From NCBI GenBank assembly GCA_002215675.1, contig NGFH01000001.1, positions 1 through 64,000 on the forward strand: DNA of 64,000 nucleotides, given 5' to 3'. Below the pieces are notes generated by a model. The model was not told the origin of the DNA and searched no databases. It saw only the letters and a program-made list of their open reading frames with translations. Position numbers and translations under genes: made by a program. Source of the DNA: Bacteroidetes bacterium 2013_40CM_41_45. Lineage in GTDB: Bacteria; Bacteroidota; Bacteroidia; AKYH767-A; 2013-40CM-41-45. Shown one piece after another: positions 9,651-20,618 of this stretch. Every line of letters begins with the position of its first letter. Position 1 is the stretch's first letter.

Positions 9651-11147
9651 ATGAGTTTACTTACAGCATCTGCAAGAATATTTGCAGCCTACACCGCTTC
9701 CCGTGTTCGAAAACGGAGCGCAAATGCTTTAACCACTCAGCAGAAAATTTTTCGTTCGCTGGTTGAAACAGGAAGCAAAACTTTTTTTGGAAAGGAACAC
9801 GGAATGAATTCTCTGATGCGCTATGATGAATTCAGAAAAAATATTCCTGTGAGAGGCTATGAAGGAATCCGGAAATACATAGAGAAAATTATTAATGGCG
9901 AAAGCGCTGTATTGTGGAAGGGAAAGCCGATGTATTTATCTAAAACATCGGGCACAACATCGGGAGTAAAATATATTCCCATCACGAAGGATTCTTTGCC
10001 CAATCATATCGGCACCACGCGCGAGGCGCTGGCAATGTATATCCATGAAACCGGCAAGACAGACTTCCTCAAAGGCAAGCTGATTTTTTTATCAGGCAGC
10101 CCTGAACTTGATTCTAAAAATGGAATTCCAACAGGGAGATTATCAGGAATCGTGAATCATCATGTGCCTGCGTACCTGAAGCGAAATCAATTGCCATCAT
10201 ACAAAACAAACTGCATCGAAGATTGGGAAGAGAAAGTGGAAAAAATCTGCGATGAAACTATCGGGCAGAATATGTCTCTCATCAGCGGCATTCCGCCCTG
10301 GGTGCAGATGTATTTTGATAAAATTACAGAGCGCACAGGAAAAAAAATCAAAGATACCTTCCCGGGATTTTCTCTTTTTGTTTATGGCGGAGTGAACTAT
10401 GAGCCATACAGGAAAAAACTGGAAGACAGCATCGGCAAAAAAGTGGATGCTATTGAATTATATCCCGCTTCTGAAGGGTTCATTGCTTACCAGGATTCTC
10501 AGAAGAGAAACGATTTACTGTTGAATACAGATTCGGGAATCTTTTATGAATTTATTCCTGTCTCAGAATATTTTGAGCCGAATCCACTGCGAGTTTCATT
10601 AAGTGATGTAAAGACCGGGATTAATTATACAATTGTGCTGAGCACCAATGCCGGCCTGTGGGCATACTCATTAGGCGACACGGTAAAATTCACTTCCATA
10701 AATCCTTACCGTATTTTAATCACAGGCAGAATCTCTCAATATATTTCTGCATTCGGAGAGCATGTAATTGTGGAGGAAGTGGAACAAGCTCTGCTTAAAA
10801 CGGTTTCGGAATTTCATGCCGAAGTGGTTGAATTCACCGTTGCCCCACAGGTCAATCCACAAGGCGAGCTTCCCTATCATGAGTGGTTCATCGAATTTTC
10901 CAAACCACCCGATGATATTAAGAAATTCGGTTCAGCGCTTGATGAATCACTTCAGCAGAAAAACATTTATTACCGCGATTTGATTGCAGGGAAAATAATA
11001 CAACCGCTGAAAATCCGTTTATTACAAAAAGACTCCTTTATCCGTTATATGAAATCCATTGGTAAACTGGGCGGGCAAAATAAAGTGCCCCGGCTTGCAA
11101 ACGACCGGAAAATTGCAGATGAAATTGCGCATTATGGTCTCCGTTAG
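9651..11147 (+). CDS. GH3 auxin-responsive promoter family protein (acyl-adenylating enzyme superfamily)
   Basis: 498 aa. SKTSGTTSGVKYIPIT, YPASEGF, YSLGDTVKF motifs. Confidence 0.85.
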   Translation: MSLLTASARIFAAYTASRVRKRSANALTTQQKIFRSLVETGSKTFFGKEHGMNSLMRYDEFRKNIPVRGYEGIRKYIEKIINGESAVLWKGKPMYLSKTSGTTSGVKYIPITKDSLPNHIGTTREALAMYIHETGKTDFLKGKLIFLSGSPELDSKNGIPTGRLSGIVNHHVPAYLKRNQLPSYKTNCIEDWEEKVEKICDETIGQNMSLISGIPPWVQMYFDKITERTGKKIKDTFPGFSLFVYGGVNYEPYRKKLEDSIGKKVDAIELYPASEGFIAYQDSQKRNDLLLNTDSGIFYEFIPVSEYFEPNPLRVSLSDVKTGINYTIVLSTNAGLWAYSLGDTVKFTSINPYRILITGRISQYISAFGEHVIVEEVEQALLKTVSEFHAEVVEFTVAPQVNPQGELPYHEWFIEFSKPPDDIKKFGSALDESLQQKNIYYRDLIAGKIIQPLKIRLLQKDSFIRYMKSIGKLGGQNKVPRLANDRKIADEIAHYGLR

Positions 11148-11218
11148 TACTTTTTTTATTTGTACATTAGCTATTCGTACCCAATACTTATTTTCGGCAA
11201 CTTAAAATTTTCTAGATT

Positions 11219-12373
11219 TTGAAAAAACGTATCGCTATACTCGGTTCAACGGGAAGCATTGGAAAGCAGGCGCTTGAAGTGATTGAAAGCCAGCCGCAGC
11301 ATTTCAGCGTTGAAGTCCTCACCTCAAACAACAATGCCGAACTTCTGATTGAGCAGGCAAGAAAATTTAATCCCAACGCTGTTGTTATAGCCGATGAAAA
11401 AAAATACGCGGAAGTAAAAAAAGCGCTTGAACCAACCGGCATTAAAGTTTTTGCGGGTAATGATTCGTTGTCACAAATCGTTTCTCTCGATTCTATTGAT
11501 ATTGTATTAACCGCGCTGGTAGGTTTTGCAGGATTGAAGCCCACGCTTGAGGCAATCAAAGCAGGAAAAGATATTGCACTTGCTAACAAGGAAACACTTG
11601 TTGTTGCAGGAGAACTTGTAACCACGCTGGCTAAAGAAAAGCAGACGCTGATTATACCGGTTGATTCGGAGCACTCGGCAATTTTTCAATGCCTGGTTGG
11701 TGAAACAGGAAACCGGGTTGAAAAAATTTACCTTACCGCATCGGGGGGACCTTTCCGCGGCAAAGACAAAAATTTCCTGAGCGCCGTCACCCGCGAACAG
11801 GCTTTGAAGCATCCTAACTGGACGATGGGCAATAAAATCACTATCGATTCTGCTACGCTTATGAATAAAGGACTTGAGATGATTGAAGCAAGGTGGTTGT
11901 TCGGCCTAAATCAATCACAGATTGATGTTGTGATTCATCCTCAATCTATAATTCACTCCATCGTTCAATTTGAAGATGGCTCCATGAAGGCGCAAATGGG
12001 TTTGCCTGATATGAAACTGCCGATTCAATATGCCCTTGGTTTTCCCCGAAGAATAAAATCCGGTTTCAAACGTTTTGATATCACTTCAAATTCTACTCTT
12101 ACGTTTGAAAAGCCCGATACAATAACTTTCCGTAACCTTGCGCTCGCACAGGAAGCATTAAGCCGGGGCGGAAATTTGCCATGTATTCTCAATGCTGCAA
12201 ACGAAGTGGCAGTGGAAGCATTTCTTAAAAGCCAGGTTGGTTTTTTAGAAATGAGTGAAATGATAGAAGATTGTATGCATAAAATTTCTTTCATCCATAA
12301 CCCGACTCTGGAGGATTATATGATGACGGATGGCGAAACGAGGAAACGCGCAACAGAACTGCTGCCGGCATAG
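11219..12373 (+). CDS. dxr: 1-deoxy-D-xylulose 5-phosphate reductoisomerase (TTG start)
   Basis: 384 aa. KKRIAILGSTGSIGKQALEVI, ALANKETLVVAGE, PVDSEHSAIFQCL, NHPNWTMGNKITIDSATLMNKGLE-like block. Confidence 0.95.
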   Translation: MKKRIAILGSTGSIGKQALEVIESQPQHFSVEVLTSNNNAELLIEQARKFNPNAVVIADEKKYAEVKKALEPTGIKVFAGNDSLSQIVSLDSIDIVLTALVGFAGLKPTLEAIKAGKDIALANKETLVVAGELVTTLAKEKQTLIIPVDSEHSAIFQCLVGETGNRVEKIYLTASGGPFRGKDKNFLSAVTREQALKHPNWTMGNKITIDSATLMNKGLEMIEARWLFGLNQSQIDVVIHPQSIIHSIVQFEDGSMKAQMGLPDMKLPIQYALGFPRRIKSGFKRFDITSNSTLTFEKPDTITFRNLALAQEALSRGGNLPCILNAANEVAVEAFLKSQVGFLEMSEMIEDCMHKISFIHNPTLEDYMMTDGETRKRATELLPA

Positions 12374-12431
12374 TACAACGGAGATTTGTTCACTCAATTT
12401 CCACTTTTTATTTTCAAATTACTTCAATTAA

Positions 12432-12459
12432 TAATCAATAAATAATAATCAATAATCAA
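12432..12459 (+). repeat. Heptanucleotide array (taatcaa)x4, one copy degenerate, ending 6 nt before the rseP ATG
   Basis: taatcaa taaataa taatcaa taatcaa. Confidence 0.85.
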
Positions 12460-12465
12460 TCATAG

Positions 12466-13782
12466 ATGAACGGTTTGGTGATGGCTGCCCAGTTACTCCT
12501 GGGACTTTCTATTTTAGTAATCCTGCATGAATTCGGGCATTATATTGCTGCGCGCGCATTCGGAATACGGGTCGAAAAATTTTTTCTTTTTTTCGATGCG
12601 TGGGGCATAAAACTTTTTAGCATTAAAAAAGGCGATACCGAGTATGGCATCGGCTGGCTGCCGCTTGGGGGCTATGTGAAAATTTCAGGAATGATTGACG
12701 AGAGCATGGACAAGGAGCAGTTAAAACTACCGCCGCAGCCCTGGGAATTTCGTGCAAAGCCAGCATGGCAGCGCCTTATAGTAATGATTGGCGGCGTCAC
12801 CATGAATGTGATTCTTGGTGTTGCTATTTACAGCTATATACTTCTTCACTATTCCGGAAAATATCTTCCTATTGAAAATGTTACGGATGGAATCTATGCC
12901 TACGAACTTGGAAGAGATGCCGGGTTGCAAACCGGAGACAAAATTGTGAGCTTTAATGGCGAAAAGATAGAACGCTTTGAAGACCTTCTTGGCAGTAAAG
13001 TTTTGTTTGGCGGAAAATTTACCGTAAACCGCAATGGAAAGCTGCTGGATATAACTGTTCCGGGTGACCTTTATAAAACGGTTGGCAAAAAAGGAAAAGG
13101 AAGATTTATAGAAGCTCATAATTACGTTTTTTATGTCGACAGCGTTGCCAAAGATTCTCCTGCGGAAAAAGCGGGGTTGAAAAAGGGCGACAAAATCATT
13201 TCTGTTAATGATACATTAATAGATACGTATGGGTTTTTCAGGGAAATGATCGGAGCAAACAAAAACAAAATGGTCGCATTGAAAATTTCAAGAGGTGGTT
13301 CCATCATGCAACTGCAGCCGCAACTCGATTCCAATGCCGTGCTTGGAATTTTTGCGACTCCTCCTGATTACAAATTGGCTGATTATTCCATAGCCTCCGC
13401 ATTACGATACGGAAGCGCCGATGCATTCGAAACTCTTGTTGCCAATGCCAAAGGATTGAAGAAAATTTTTACGGGCGAAGAAGATGCCCGCGAATCGCTG
13501 CAGGGCCCCATAGGTATTGCTACCATTTACGGAAGCATCTGGGAGTGGCATCGTTTCTGGATTATCACAGGGCTGCTCTCTATGATTCTTGCTTTCATGA
13601 ACATCCTTCCCATTCCTGCTCTCGATGGCGGGCATGTGATTTTCCTGGTTGTTGAAACGCTTACCGGGAAAAAATTCAGTGACAAATTCATGGAGAAGGC
13701 ACAGGTGGCCGGAATGATTATCCTGATTTCCCTTATGGTATTTGCCACCGGAAACGATATCTGGAAACATATTATCAGGTAA
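12466..13782 (+). CDS. rseP: RIP metalloprotease RseP (site-2 protease)
   Basis: 438 aa. HEFGHYIAAR, PDZ domains, NILPIPALDGGHVIF. Confidence 0.93.
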   Translation: MNGLVMAAQLLLGLSILVILHEFGHYIAARAFGIRVEKFFLFFDAWGIKLFSIKKGDTEYGIGWLPLGGYVKISGMIDESMDKEQLKLPPQPWEFRAKPAWQRLIVMIGGVTMNVILGVAIYSYILLHYSGKYLPIENVTDGIYAYELGRDAGLQTGDKIVSFNGEKIERFEDLLGSKVLFGGKFTVNRNGKLLDITVPGDLYKTVGKKGKGRFIEAHNYVFYVDSVAKDSPAEKAGLKKGDKIISVNDTLIDTYGFFREMIGANKNKMVALKISRGGSIMQLQPQLDSNAVLGIFATPPDYKLADYSIASALRYGSADAFETLVANAKGLKKIFTGEEDARESLQGPIGIATIYGSIWEWHRFWIITGLLSMILAFMNILPIPALDGGHVIFLVVETLTGKKFSDKFMEKAQVAGMIILISLMVFATGNDIWKHIIR

Positions 13783-13831
13783 ATAAGTTAAACCTGTTTG
13801 CCGACAGGCATTATAGCGTTTACTTATTTAC
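13779..13831. repeat. Nested inverted repeat: outer GTAAATAAGT/ACTTATTTAC, inner CCTGT-N6-ACAGG
   Basis: Fills the rseP to 13837 spacer. The right arm ends 5 nt before the next ATG. Confidence 0.8.
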
Positions 13832-13836
13832 TTTAG

Positions 13837-14589
13837 ATGAGAACCCTTCTGAAAATTGCGTTGCTCTTTATTGGGCTCGAAGTATTACCTTCTTTCACAA
13901 GTGTACTTCCGGGCGACTCTTCAAAAACCATTTTGCTTATTCCTTATCAGCCCCTGATGCATATTTCCGATGCCGATGCCGATATAGCGGAACAGTCTAA
14001 AATAAATGTGCGCCAGGTACGGGTGGTTATGCGCAATGCGCTGATAGAAAGGCTGACTTTTGCGCTGCGTGACAATTTTTATGTAAGACAGCTGACAGAA
14101 ATAGGAACTGCAAAAGAAAAAGATGATTTGAGAAATTTTTATGATTCAGAAAGTTTTTATTTAAGCAGCCGCGATACCAGCATGAGAAATACTGCAACTG
14201 TTTCTTCTGATTCTGAGAATCCTTACTTCGGCATCTTCAAGAAAAGTTCTTCTCCTGATTACGCTTCGTCATATATGAGTGTATCTCTCGGTAAGCCAAT
14301 TCTTTTTAGGGAGCTTTCTTCAGAATACAAAGCAGGTTATTTCCTGGTGCTTACCCAGTTTGAAATCAAAACGCATTACCACGAATGTATTGATATTCCC
14401 AATCATGTTTTCCGCAGAGAATTCCTGGTTCATTTTTCAGTTTTCGATGCTGAAGGAAAACAAACCGGTGGAACTGCAGTAAGCTACGATGCCGGTTCGG
14501 ACATGGACAGCATAAATAAAATTACCGGCAATATTTTCCCTGAGCTGGCGGTAAAAATATGCAGATACGTTTCTGCGGCAACACAATAG
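13837..14589 (+). CDS. Hypothetical secreted protein
   Basis: 250 aa. N-terminal signal peptide; no family recognised. Confidence 0.7.
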   Translation: MRTLLKIALLFIGLEVLPSFTSVLPGDSSKTILLIPYQPLMHISDADADIAEQSKINVRQVRVVMRNALIERLTFALRDNFYVRQLTEIGTAKEKDDLRNFYDSESFYLSSRDTSMRNTATVSSDSENPYFGIFKKSSSPDYASSYMSVSLGKPILFRELSSEYKAGYFLVLTQFEIKTHYHECIDIPNHVFRREFLVHFSVFDAEGKQTGGTAVSYDAGSDMDSINKITGNIFPELAVKICRYVSAATQ

Positions 14590-14667
14590 TTGTTCCCTCC
14601 GTCTTAGTTTAAATATTTTTTTGTCGCGTAGATTGTTTTATACCTTTACGCGGCACGTTTAATTTTT

Positions 14668-17031
14668 ATGTTGCGAAAATTACCGCTTCTTATTCTTAAG
14701 CAAAGAGTAGCTGCATTGGTGCTGCTGCTGGCCATAACAGTGCTGATGGTGATGGAAGCTGAGCAGGTGAAGTTCTCGTACGAAGGTGCAAAGCTTCTGC
14801 CTGCCGATAATCCCGTTTACAGGGAATATCTTTCCTTCAAAAAAACATTCGGTGAAGACGGTAGTGTAATGGTGATTGGCTTTGAAGGTGAAAATATTTT
14901 TCGCCTGGGTGCTTTTGCTAACCTGTATGACCTGAGCAATGAAATAAAAAAAATTGACGGGATACAGGAAGTTGTTTCTGTTGCCAAATGCTATCACGTA
15001 ATCCGTAATGATTCGCTTCAAAGGCTTGAACTAAAGCCGCTGCCGGATAAAAAACCATCAACACAGGAGGAAGTCAATGCCATTGTCGACACCATCAAAT
15101 CACTTCCGTTTTACAAGGGACTTTTGCTCAGCGACTCAGGCAGCGTTTCGCTTATGGCCATAACATTTAACCAGGATAAGTTAAATACAAAAAACCGCAT
15201 TGACATTGTAAAAAGTATCAAAGAAAAAACCGATGCTTTTTGCGCCATATACCAGATTCCGGTACATTATTCCGGCTTGCCTTTCATACGCACCGCTGTG
15301 ACGGAGAAAATTGTCGGCGAGATGAAATTTTTTATTCTTATTGCCATCCTTGTAACTGCTGTCATCCTTTTTATTTTTTTCAGAAACATTCTTGCCGTAA
15401 TCTTTCCGCTCATTGTCGTTTGCATTGGAGTGGTTTGGTCATTCGGTACGCTGCATTTATTCGGATACAAAATCACTATTCTTACATCGCTCATTGCTCC
15501 ACTTATTATTGTTATTGGCGTTCCCAATTGTGTTTTCCTGCTCAATAAATACCAGCACGAATTCGGGCTTCATGGAAATAAAATTAAAGCGCTTGCCCGT
15601 ACTATCGAGAAAATAGGAGTAACTACTTTTTTTGCCAACATCACAACCGCTATAGGTTTTTTTGTTTTCTATTTTACACGAAGCGAAGTGCTTATGGAAT
15701 TCGGAATCATTGCCGCGCTCAACGTGATGCTCACCTGGCTCATCGCCTTGCTGTTTATTCCTGTTGTTTATAGTTTTCTTCCTGCACCCAAAGAAAAACA
15801 CATACGGCATCTTCAGAGAAAACTGTTGGTGCGCATACTTGGAAAAATTGATTCCTGGGTGCATCGGTACAGGAGAAGAATATACGCTGTAGTGTTTGCG
15901 GCGCTGGCTGTAGCATTTTTGGGCATTACTAAAATTACTACCACCGGTTACGTGGTAGATGACTTGCCTTCTGATGACCCTATCTACATGGACATGAAAT
16001 TTTTTGAGCACCATTTTAAGGGTGTCATCCCATTTGAGGTAAGTATTGATACCAGGAAAAACGGGGGAGCCGTTAAGATTGGAACACTGTCGAAAATCAA
16101 TCATCTTCAGAAAATACTTGCCGGGTATCCTGAATTTTCAAAACCGGTTTCGGTTCTTGAAGCAATAAAATTTTCGTACCAGGGGTTGAATAACGGAGAC
16201 CCGCGCTATTACATACTTCCTAACGTGCAGGAATTAGCGAAGCTGTCCGGGTATTCGGCAACGGCAAAAGAAAACCAGAAAATGTTCCGCTCGTTGATTG
16301 ACAGCTCGCGGCAGAAAACGCGCGTGAGCATCCAGATGGCTGACATCGGCACACATCGCATGAAAAAATTAGTGAAAGAACTGGAGCCGCGCATTGATTC
16401 TATATTCGATTCTTCCGGCTTCGATGTAAAAATTACCGGTAACAGCATGGTATTTCTGAGCAGCAATGATTACCTGGTCATCAACCTAAAGGAAAGTGTT
16501 GTGCTTGCTATTCTTCTCATAGCGCTGGTGATGCTTATTTTGTTTCGTTCTTTCAGAATGATTATTATTTCAATTCTTCCAGGGCTTATTCCGATTGTCA
16601 TCACCGCAGGCCTAATGGGATTCTATGGCATCCCGCTCAAACCATCCACCATTCTTATCTTCAGCATTGCGTTTGGAATCGCCTCTGACGGTACCATGTA
16701 TTTTCTCACAAAATACCGGCAGGAGCTGAAGCATCATGACTTCAGCATTTCGCGCACCGTTTCAAAAAGCATCAGTGAAACAGGCATCAGCATGATTTAT
16801 ACTACGGTAATTCTTTTCTGTGGCTTTGGAATTTTTGTTGCGTCCGGTTTCGGAGGAACGCAAGCACTGGGAATACTAATTTCCATAACACTTTTGCTCG
16901 CATTATTTTCCAACCTGATATTTCTTCCTGCATTATTACTTTCGCTTGAGAAAAAATTGATGACCAAAGCATTTATGCAGGAACCGCTGGTGCAGATTTA
17001 TGATGAAGAGGAAGATGCCGAGTTTAAATAA
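14668..17031 (+). CDS. MMPL/RND family transporter
   Basis: 787 aa. Two six-TM units each with a large periplasmic loop; SIAFGIASDGTMYFLTKYRQE. Confidence 0.88.
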   Translation: MLRKLPLLILKQRVAALVLLLAITVLMVMEAEQVKFSYEGAKLLPADNPVYREYLSFKKTFGEDGSVMVIGFEGENIFRLGAFANLYDLSNEIKKIDGIQEVVSVAKCYHVIRNDSLQRLELKPLPDKKPSTQEEVNAIVDTIKSLPFYKGLLLSDSGSVSLMAITFNQDKLNTKNRIDIVKSIKEKTDAFCAIYQIPVHYSGLPFIRTAVTEKIVGEMKFFILIAILVTAVILFIFFRNILAVIFPLIVVCIGVVWSFGTLHLFGYKITILTSLIAPLIIVIGVPNCVFLLNKYQHEFGLHGNKIKALARTIEKIGVTTFFANITTAIGFFVFYFTRSEVLMEFGIIAALNVMLTWLIALLFIPVVYSFLPAPKEKHIRHLQRKLLVRILGKIDSWVHRYRRRIYAVVFAALAVAFLGITKITTTGYVVDDLPSDDPIYMDMKFFEHHFKGVIPFEVSIDTRKNGGAVKIGTLSKINHLQKILAGYPEFSKPVSVLEAIKFSYQGLNNGDPRYYILPNVQELAKLSGYSATAKENQKMFRSLIDSSRQKTRVSIQMADIGTHRMKKLVKELEPRIDSIFDSSGFDVKITGNSMVFLSSNDYLVINLKESVVLAILLIALVMLILFRSFRMIIISILPGLIPIVITAGLMGFYGIPLKPSTILIFSIAFGIASDGTMYFLTKYRQELKHHDFSISRTVSKSISETGISMIYTTVILFCGFGIFVASGFGGTQALGILISITLLLALFSNLIFLPALLLSLEKKLMTKAFMQEPLVQIYDEEEDAEFK

Positions 17032-17055
17032 CAGAATAACCTATAACTTTCGCCC

Positions 17056-17919
17056 ATGAAAGGAATTATTCTTGCCGGAGGAAGCGGCACACGCCTGCAT
17101 CCGCTTACACTTGCCATGAGCAAGCAGCTTATGCCCGTGTATGACAAGCCGATGATTTACTACCCGCTTTCTGTTTTGCTTATGGCGGGCATAAACGATA
17201 TTCTCATTATCTCCACTCCGCAAGACCTTCCGCATTTTAAAAAGTTGCTGAACGACGGTTCATCCATAGGATGTAAATTTTCTTATGCCGAGCAGGCAGT
17301 TCCTAACGGGCTGGCACAGGCATTTGTTATCGGGAAAAGTTTTATCGGGAAAGAAAAAGTTGCATTGATACTGGGTGATAATATTTTTTATGGTACCGGT
17401 TTGCAGCAATTAATCCGGCAAAATGTAAACCCCGATGGAGGCGTTGTATTTGCCTATCACGTTTCTGACCCGGAACGGTATGGTGTGGTCGAGTTTGATA
17501 AAAACAGCCGTGCTATTTCCATAGAAGAAAAACCTAAACAACCGAAATCCAATTACGCGGTCCCCGGATTATATTTGTATGACAACAGTGTGGTTGAAAT
17601 AGCTGCGAAACTTAAACCGAGCGCACGCGGTGAATATGAAATCACCGATGTAAATAAAGAATACCTGAAGCAAAACAAACTGCAGGTCGCCATTCTTGAT
17701 AAGGGTACGGCATGGCTTGATACGGGAACTTTTGCTTCGTTGATGCAGGCATCGCAGTTTGTACAGGTAATTGAAGACCGGCAGGGGCAAAAAATCGGGT
17801 GTATTGAAGAAGTGGCATACCGCGCCGGTTTTATAAATAAGGAACAATTAAGAAAAATTGCAGAGCCGCTGCTTAAAAGCGGGTATGGAAAATACCTGCA
17901 AAACGTGGCGGATGAATAG
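17056..17919 (+). CDS. rfbA: Glucose-1-phosphate thymidylyltransferase
   Basis: 287 aa. [39 protein letters not shown]. Confidence 0.95.
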   Translation: MKGIILAGGSGTRLHPLTLAMSKQLMPVYDKPMIYYPLSVLLMAGINDILIISTPQDLPHFKKLLNDGSSIGCKFSYAEQAVPNGLAQAFVIGKSFIGKEKVALILGDNIFYGTGLQQLIRQNVNPDGGVVFAYHVSDPERYGVVEFDKNSRAISIEEKPKQPKSNYAVPGLYLYDNSVVEIAAKLKPSARGEYEITDVNKEYLKQNKLQVAILDKGTAWLDTGTFASLMQASQFVQVIEDRQGQKIGCIEEVAYRAGFINKEQLRKIAEPLLKSGYGKYLQNVADE

Positions 17920-17998
17920 TGTTTAGCGCTTAAATGTCCCTGGCACATAGTTCTATAGGGAGAATTCGTAAATTCGTGCCCGACAGCCAATTGACAGA

Positions 17999-18940
17999 AT
18001 GAAAACAAAAATATTGGTAACAGGCGGAGCGGGGTTCATCGGCAGCTCTCTTGCGGCGCGCCTGGCAGAAAATCCTGACAACCTTATCGTAATAGTCGAT
18101 AACCTGCTTACCGGTAGAACGAGTTTTATTCCTAAATCGGTTCACAACAATGTTCGTTTTATTAAAGCTGATGTTAACGACTGGCAAGATGTATCCGGAA
18201 TATTTTATGCTTATGCATTTGATTATGTATTTCACTATGCAGCCATTGTAGGCGTAAAAAGAACATTGACCATTCCTGTAAAAGTTCTCAACGACATTAC
18301 CGGCATTCACAATATTCTAAGCTTATGCAAAAACACAGGGGTAAAACGAATCTTCTATTCATCATCTTCTGAAGTCTATGGTGAACCTGTGGAGTTTCCG
18401 CAAAATGAACATACTACTCCGCTCAATTCCCGTCTGCCATATGCTATTGTAAAGAATGTGGGCGAGGCATACCTGCGCTCCTATTATAAAGAGTATGGGT
18501 TGAGCTTTTCTATTTTCAGGTTGTTCAATACATATGGGCCAAGGCAAAGCATCGACTTTGTAATCTCAAAATTTCTTACGGCTGCGCTGCAACATAAAGA
18601 CCTTACTATTTATGGTGACGGCAGCCAGACACGAACCTTCTGCTACATTGATGACCATTGCGAGGCCGTGCTCAATTTGTTTTACAACAATCTTTTTGTG
18701 AACGATGTAGTCAACATCGGTAACGATAATGAAATCAGCATGCTCGACCTTGCAAAATTGATAATACGCGTTACCGGAAGCAATTCTAAAATTGTTCATC
18801 TCCCTAAGCTTGAAGAGGGCGACATGACCAGGCGCAGGCCCGACATCACAAAAATGCATCAGCTTTTACAGAGAGATCTGACTCCGCTTGAAGATGGAAT
18901 CAAAACTATTATCCATGCAGGAGAGTTTATCCATTCCTGA
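17999..18940 (+). CDS. NAD-dependent epimerase/dehydratase (SDR family)
   Basis: 313 aa. ILVTGGAGFIGSSLA, SSSSEVYGEP, YAIVK. Confidence 0.9.
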   Translation: MKTKILVTGGAGFIGSSLAARLAENPDNLIVIVDNLLTGRTSFIPKSVHNNVRFIKADVNDWQDVSGIFYAYAFDYVFHYAAIVGVKRTLTIPVKVLNDITGIHNILSLCKNTGVKRIFYSSSSEVYGEPVEFPQNEHTTPLNSRLPYAIVKNVGEAYLRSYYKEYGLSFSIFRLFNTYGPRQSIDFVISKFLTAALQHKDLTIYGDGSQTRTFCYIDDHCEAVLNLFYNNLFVNDVVNIGNDNEISMLDLAKLIIRVTGSNSKIVHLPKLEEGDMTRRRPDITKMHQLLQRDLTPLEDGIKTIIHAGEFIHS

Positions 18941-19922
18941 TACCGAGGTGCGCGATGCCGGATTTTTCCGAAATCGCATAGAGGAAAACCTGCTTAAAGC
19001 GATCGGCCATTCCTCTCCTGAAGAACTGTATGCCCCCATGCGGTACATGCTTTCCCTCGGCGGCAAGCGAATGCGCCCGGTGCTTTTGCTCATGAGCAAC
19101 GAAATGTTTGGTGGCAATTTCGAGGAAGCGATGCCTGCTGCTCTTGCTGTTGAAATGTTCCACAACTTTACACTGTTGCATGACGACATAATGGACAAAG
19201 CGCCTACACGCAGAGCTCAGCAAACCGTTCATGAAAAATGGAACAGCAATACGGCAATTCTGTCCGGTGATGCCTTGTTTGTTCAGTCGGTGCTTGAAAT
19301 GGGAAAGTGCGATGAGGAAAAGCGCGGCGCTGTGCTCCGTCTTTTTCTAAACTCCGCGCTTAAAGTTTGCGAGGGACAGCAGCTGGACATGAATTTTGAA
19401 AAGCGGAATGATGTTTCGCTGGAAGAATATATTTCAATGATTCGCCTGAAGACGGCTGTGCTCATTGCTGCATCGCTGCAAATTGGGGCAATGCTTGCAG
19501 ATGCTTCCCCGGAAGAGCAAAAAAATATTCATGCCTTCGGTGAAAATATCGGAATTGCATTTCAGCTGCATGATGATTTACTGGATATGTATGGCGATGA
19601 AAAGAAAACCGGAAAGCAAACAGGAGGAGATATTCTTGCCAGCAAAAAAACGTTTCTGCTCATAAAAGCATTGGAACTTGCCGATGACTCGCATCGGGGT
19701 GAGATCCGCAACCTGCTCTCCAACAAGCAGCTTTTGCCGGAAATAAAAATAAAACTGATGAAAAATATTTTTGACCGCCTTGCCGTAAAAGAGCATGCCA
19801 CTAAAAGCATTAATGAATATTTCTCCAACGCATTTTCTGTGCTTGAAAAAATTAATGCGGATGAGGAGAGAAAAAAAATATTGCGCGATTATGTGGAGGG
19901 GATGAGAGGAAGAGAAGAGTAA
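18888..19922 (+). CDS. Polyprenyl synthetase family protein; overlaps the 3' end of the epimerase gene (start may be 18915)
   Basis: 344 aa. GGKRMRPVLLLM, LLHDDIMDKAPTRR, QLHDDLLDMYGD. Confidence 0.9.
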   Translation: MKMESKLLSMQESLSIPDTEVRDAGFFRNRIEENLLKAIGHSSPEELYAPMRYMLSLGGKRMRPVLLLMSNEMFGGNFEEAMPAALAVEMFHNFTLLHDDIMDKAPTRRAQQTVHEKWNSNTAILSGDALFVQSVLEMGKCDEEKRGAVLRLFLNSALKVCEGQQLDMNFEKRNDVSLEEYISMIRLKTAVLIAASLQIGAMLADASPEEQKNIHAFGENIGIAFQLHDDLLDMYGDEKKTGKQTGGDILASKKTFLLIKALELADDSHRGEIRNLLSNKQLLPEIKIKLMKNIFDRLAVKEHATKSINEYFSNAFSVLEKINADEERKKILRDYVEGMRGREE

Positions 19923-20606
19923 TTATTTGCTTTTACCAAGCTGTTTCATCAAATCCCAAATCGCAAAAAGTATTACCGTTTCTCCGGCGCAAAACAACAG
20001 CCAGTTAAAACTCTGCGGCACAAAACGCGCGACTGCATCCTGCAGTTTTTCTGAAGCTGTAGAATAGGCAAGCATCGTATAATCCTGGACAAAAGAAACC
20101 AGCACGAGCAGCGAACCGCAAACAAGAAGCCATAGCTGAAGCCGGGAAAATTTTACGGAATATTTTTTTGAGGAATAGAAAAATATTATTCCCGCAAGGA
20201 GCAGCATGGTTACAGAACAAATTACGGGAGCAACTACCGGTGACGCCCACACAACGGGAATCAGGAACAGAACATCCCACTCAAAAAAACCACCAGGCCA
20301 CCCGAGCGACATCTTCAGCAATAGATAATACACCAAATCCCAGACAGCAAATCCCCAGATAAACCCTGCAAAGCGAAGCATTGATTTTTGAAACGCGGCG
20401 GCGGCAACTGCAAAAAGCATAAGCAATGTTGCCGCTTCGCGGATGAGCTCGGTAAAAAAAATTGAAGGTTCGAACGTTTTTAGAGGAAACAAAGCCAGTT
20501 CGCCCGGGTAATAAATCTTACGGAGATATATCACCACAGAACCCTCCACAATTCCAAATGCCGCTGCAAAAAGAGTGAGCCAGAAAAGCTTGTCACGAAT
20601 GGTCAT
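19923..20606 (-). CDS. Hypothetical multi-pass membrane protein
   Basis: 227 aa, about six hydrophobic segments. Confidence 0.7.
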   Translation of the reverse strand: MTIRDKLFWLTLFAAAFGIVEGSVVIYLRKIYYPGELALFPLKTFEPSIFFTELIREAATLLMLFAVAAAAFQKSMLRFAGFIWGFAVWDLVYYLLLKMSLGWPGGFFEWDVLFLIPVVWASPVVAPVICSVTMLLLAGIIFFYSSKKYSVKFSRLQLWLLVCGSLLVLVSFVQDYTMLAYSTASEKLQDAVARFVPQSFNWLLFCAGETVILFAIWDLMKQLGKSK

Positions 20607-20618
20607 GATATCAAAAAA

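Noticed and set aside
15457-16104. 215-aa ORF antisense to the MMPL transporter
   Set aside because: Shadow ORF; low-complexity composition with no family resemblance.
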